DNA of 6,955 nt from Caryophanales bacterium UBA4100 (lineage in GTDB: Bacteria; Bacillota; Bacilli; Paenibacillales; UBA4045), in the NCBI GenBank assembly GCA_002383285.1, contig DFXU01000025.1:1-6955 (forward strand). The letters are read 5' to 3'. Positions 6,343-6,955 of this stretch are shown one piece after another (within the stretch, counting starts at the first letter, position 1; every line of letters begins with the position of its first letter). Made by a program: the position numbers and the translations under genes. The notes below the pieces were generated by a model. It was not told the DNA's origin, ran no database searches, and worked only from the letters and a program-made list of their open reading frames with translations.

Positions 6343-6955
6343 TCAATACAAGCGTTCTCCTCTAAATCCTAAGCGTTTGGAAATATCCATACCGGTTTCC
6401 ACGAGATACTGACTGTATTTTTCACGAGTATCCGGTGTCATTTTAGAGTATAGCGTTGCCACACTGACTGCTGCTATTGCCTTGCCTGAACGGTCCAATA
6501 TGGGCACGGCAAGACAATAGAGCTCTGGTTCACTCTCTCTGTCATCAATCGAATAACCACGCTTTCGAATTTGATCCAAGTCCGATATTAACTCATCATA
6601 ATGATTAATCGTATGGCTAGTCCTTACGGGGAGGTTACCTCCACCGGTAATCTTCATCACTTTATCATTTGAATAGCTTGCCAATAAAGCCTTACCGAGC
6701 CCCGTATAATACATTTTGTTCCTAGAGCCGAGCTGAGCACTGCTGCGAATGACCGATGACGAGGATTCTACCTTGTCGAGATATACAATCTCCCCCTTAT
6801 CCTCTACCGCCAAGAATACAGTATCCCCAGTTCTCACCATCAAGGAATCCAGCAATGGACGCGAAATTTGGTGTAAATCGGTATTGTTCAAGAAGGAAAC
6901 GCCTGCCTCGAATAGCTTTAAGCCAATTTTGAAGGTTTTTAATTGCTCATCATCA
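6343..6955 (-). CDS. IclR-family transcriptional regulator, effector-binding domain; N-terminal HTH beyond the window
   Basis: The reverse strand is open from the right edge to TGA at 6345-6343, giving 203 residues of an IclR-type regulator (usual length about 250). The part present begins DDEQLKTFKIGLKLFEAGVSF, the end of the winged-HTH domain and its linker helix. The effector-binding domain follows: LLDSLMVRTGDTVFLAVEDKGEIVYLDKVESS, then SRNKMYYTGLGKALLASYSNDKV, the family's R/K-G-Y block (RKRGYSIDDRESEPELYCLAVPI), and RSGKAIAAVSVA near the end. These regulators are usually dimers or tetramers that bind small metabolites and control catabolic operons; the ligand is unknown. The TTG at 6891-6889 is not the true start, because the frame continues upstream with family-like sequence. 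The peroxiredoxin gene follows after an 18-base gap containing its RBS, which suggests co-transcription. Confidence 0.9.
   Translation of the reverse strand, partial: DDEQLKTFKIGLKLFEAGVSFLNNTDLHQISRPLLDSLMVRTGDTVFLAVEDKGEIVYLDKVESSSSVIRSSAQLGSRNKMYYTGLGKALLASYSNDKVMKITGGGNLPVRTSHTINHYDELISDLDQIRKRGYSIDDRESEPELYCLAVPILDRSGKAIAAVSVATLYSKMTPDTREKYSQYLVETGMDISKRLGFRGERLY

Noticed and set aside
6889..6891. TTG start that would make the IclR-type protein 182 residues and complete
   Set aside because: The frame stays open to the window edge with typical linker-helix sequence (FKIGLKLFEAG), and a protein starting here would lack its DNA-binding domain.

Overview
The window looks like a chromosomal segment from a low-to-moderate GC Bacillota bacterium, most likely a Bacillales/Paenibacillaceae member. 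The reasons are strong purine-rich Shine-Dalgarno (SD) sites, frequent GTG/TTG starts, sigma-A-like extended -10 elements, and products that resemble Bacillus subtilis YheI/YheH (BmrC/BmrD) and YgaF. The species assignment is an inference from remembered family sequences; no search was run.

Layout, left to right. (1) Positions 1-1064, minus strand: the N-terminal third of an RND-family efflux permease, running off the left edge. (2) Positions 1065-1320: a divergent intergenic region with an RBS for each flanking gene, a candidate extended -10 promoter facing right, and a cluster of short direct and inverted repeats. (3) Positions 1321-5851, plus strand: a probable operon of a DUF554 membrane protein, then the two halves of a heterodimeric ABC multidrug exporter (bmrC-like and bmrD-like, overlapping by 8 bases). 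The 81-base gap before the bmrC-like gene holds overlapping inverted repeats and a 13-codon reading frame that stops inside the exporter's ribosome-binding site. (4) Positions 5848-6955, minus strand: an IclR-family regulator (5' end off the right edge) followed 18 bases later by a bacterioferritin-comigratory-protein/PrxQ-type peroxiredoxin. Its stop codon overlaps the exporter's stop codon tail to tail.

Functionally, the window is dominated by membrane export: an RND permease and an ABC heterodimer are divergently arranged around a short control region. In the ABC pair the non-canonical ATPase residues fall together in one composite site, as in other heterodimeric exporters, so both genes are needed for a working pump. 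The IclR-peroxiredoxin pair is a separate transcription unit that meets the exporter operon head-on with no intergenic space.

Nothing here is clearly a new system. The parts most worth a second look are the possible attenuator or leader peptide before bmrC, the repeat cluster in the divergent intergenic region, the zero-gap convergent 3' ends, and the uncharacterised DUF554 gene beside the exporter. No tRNA, rRNA, CRISPR, IS element or phage gene was seen.
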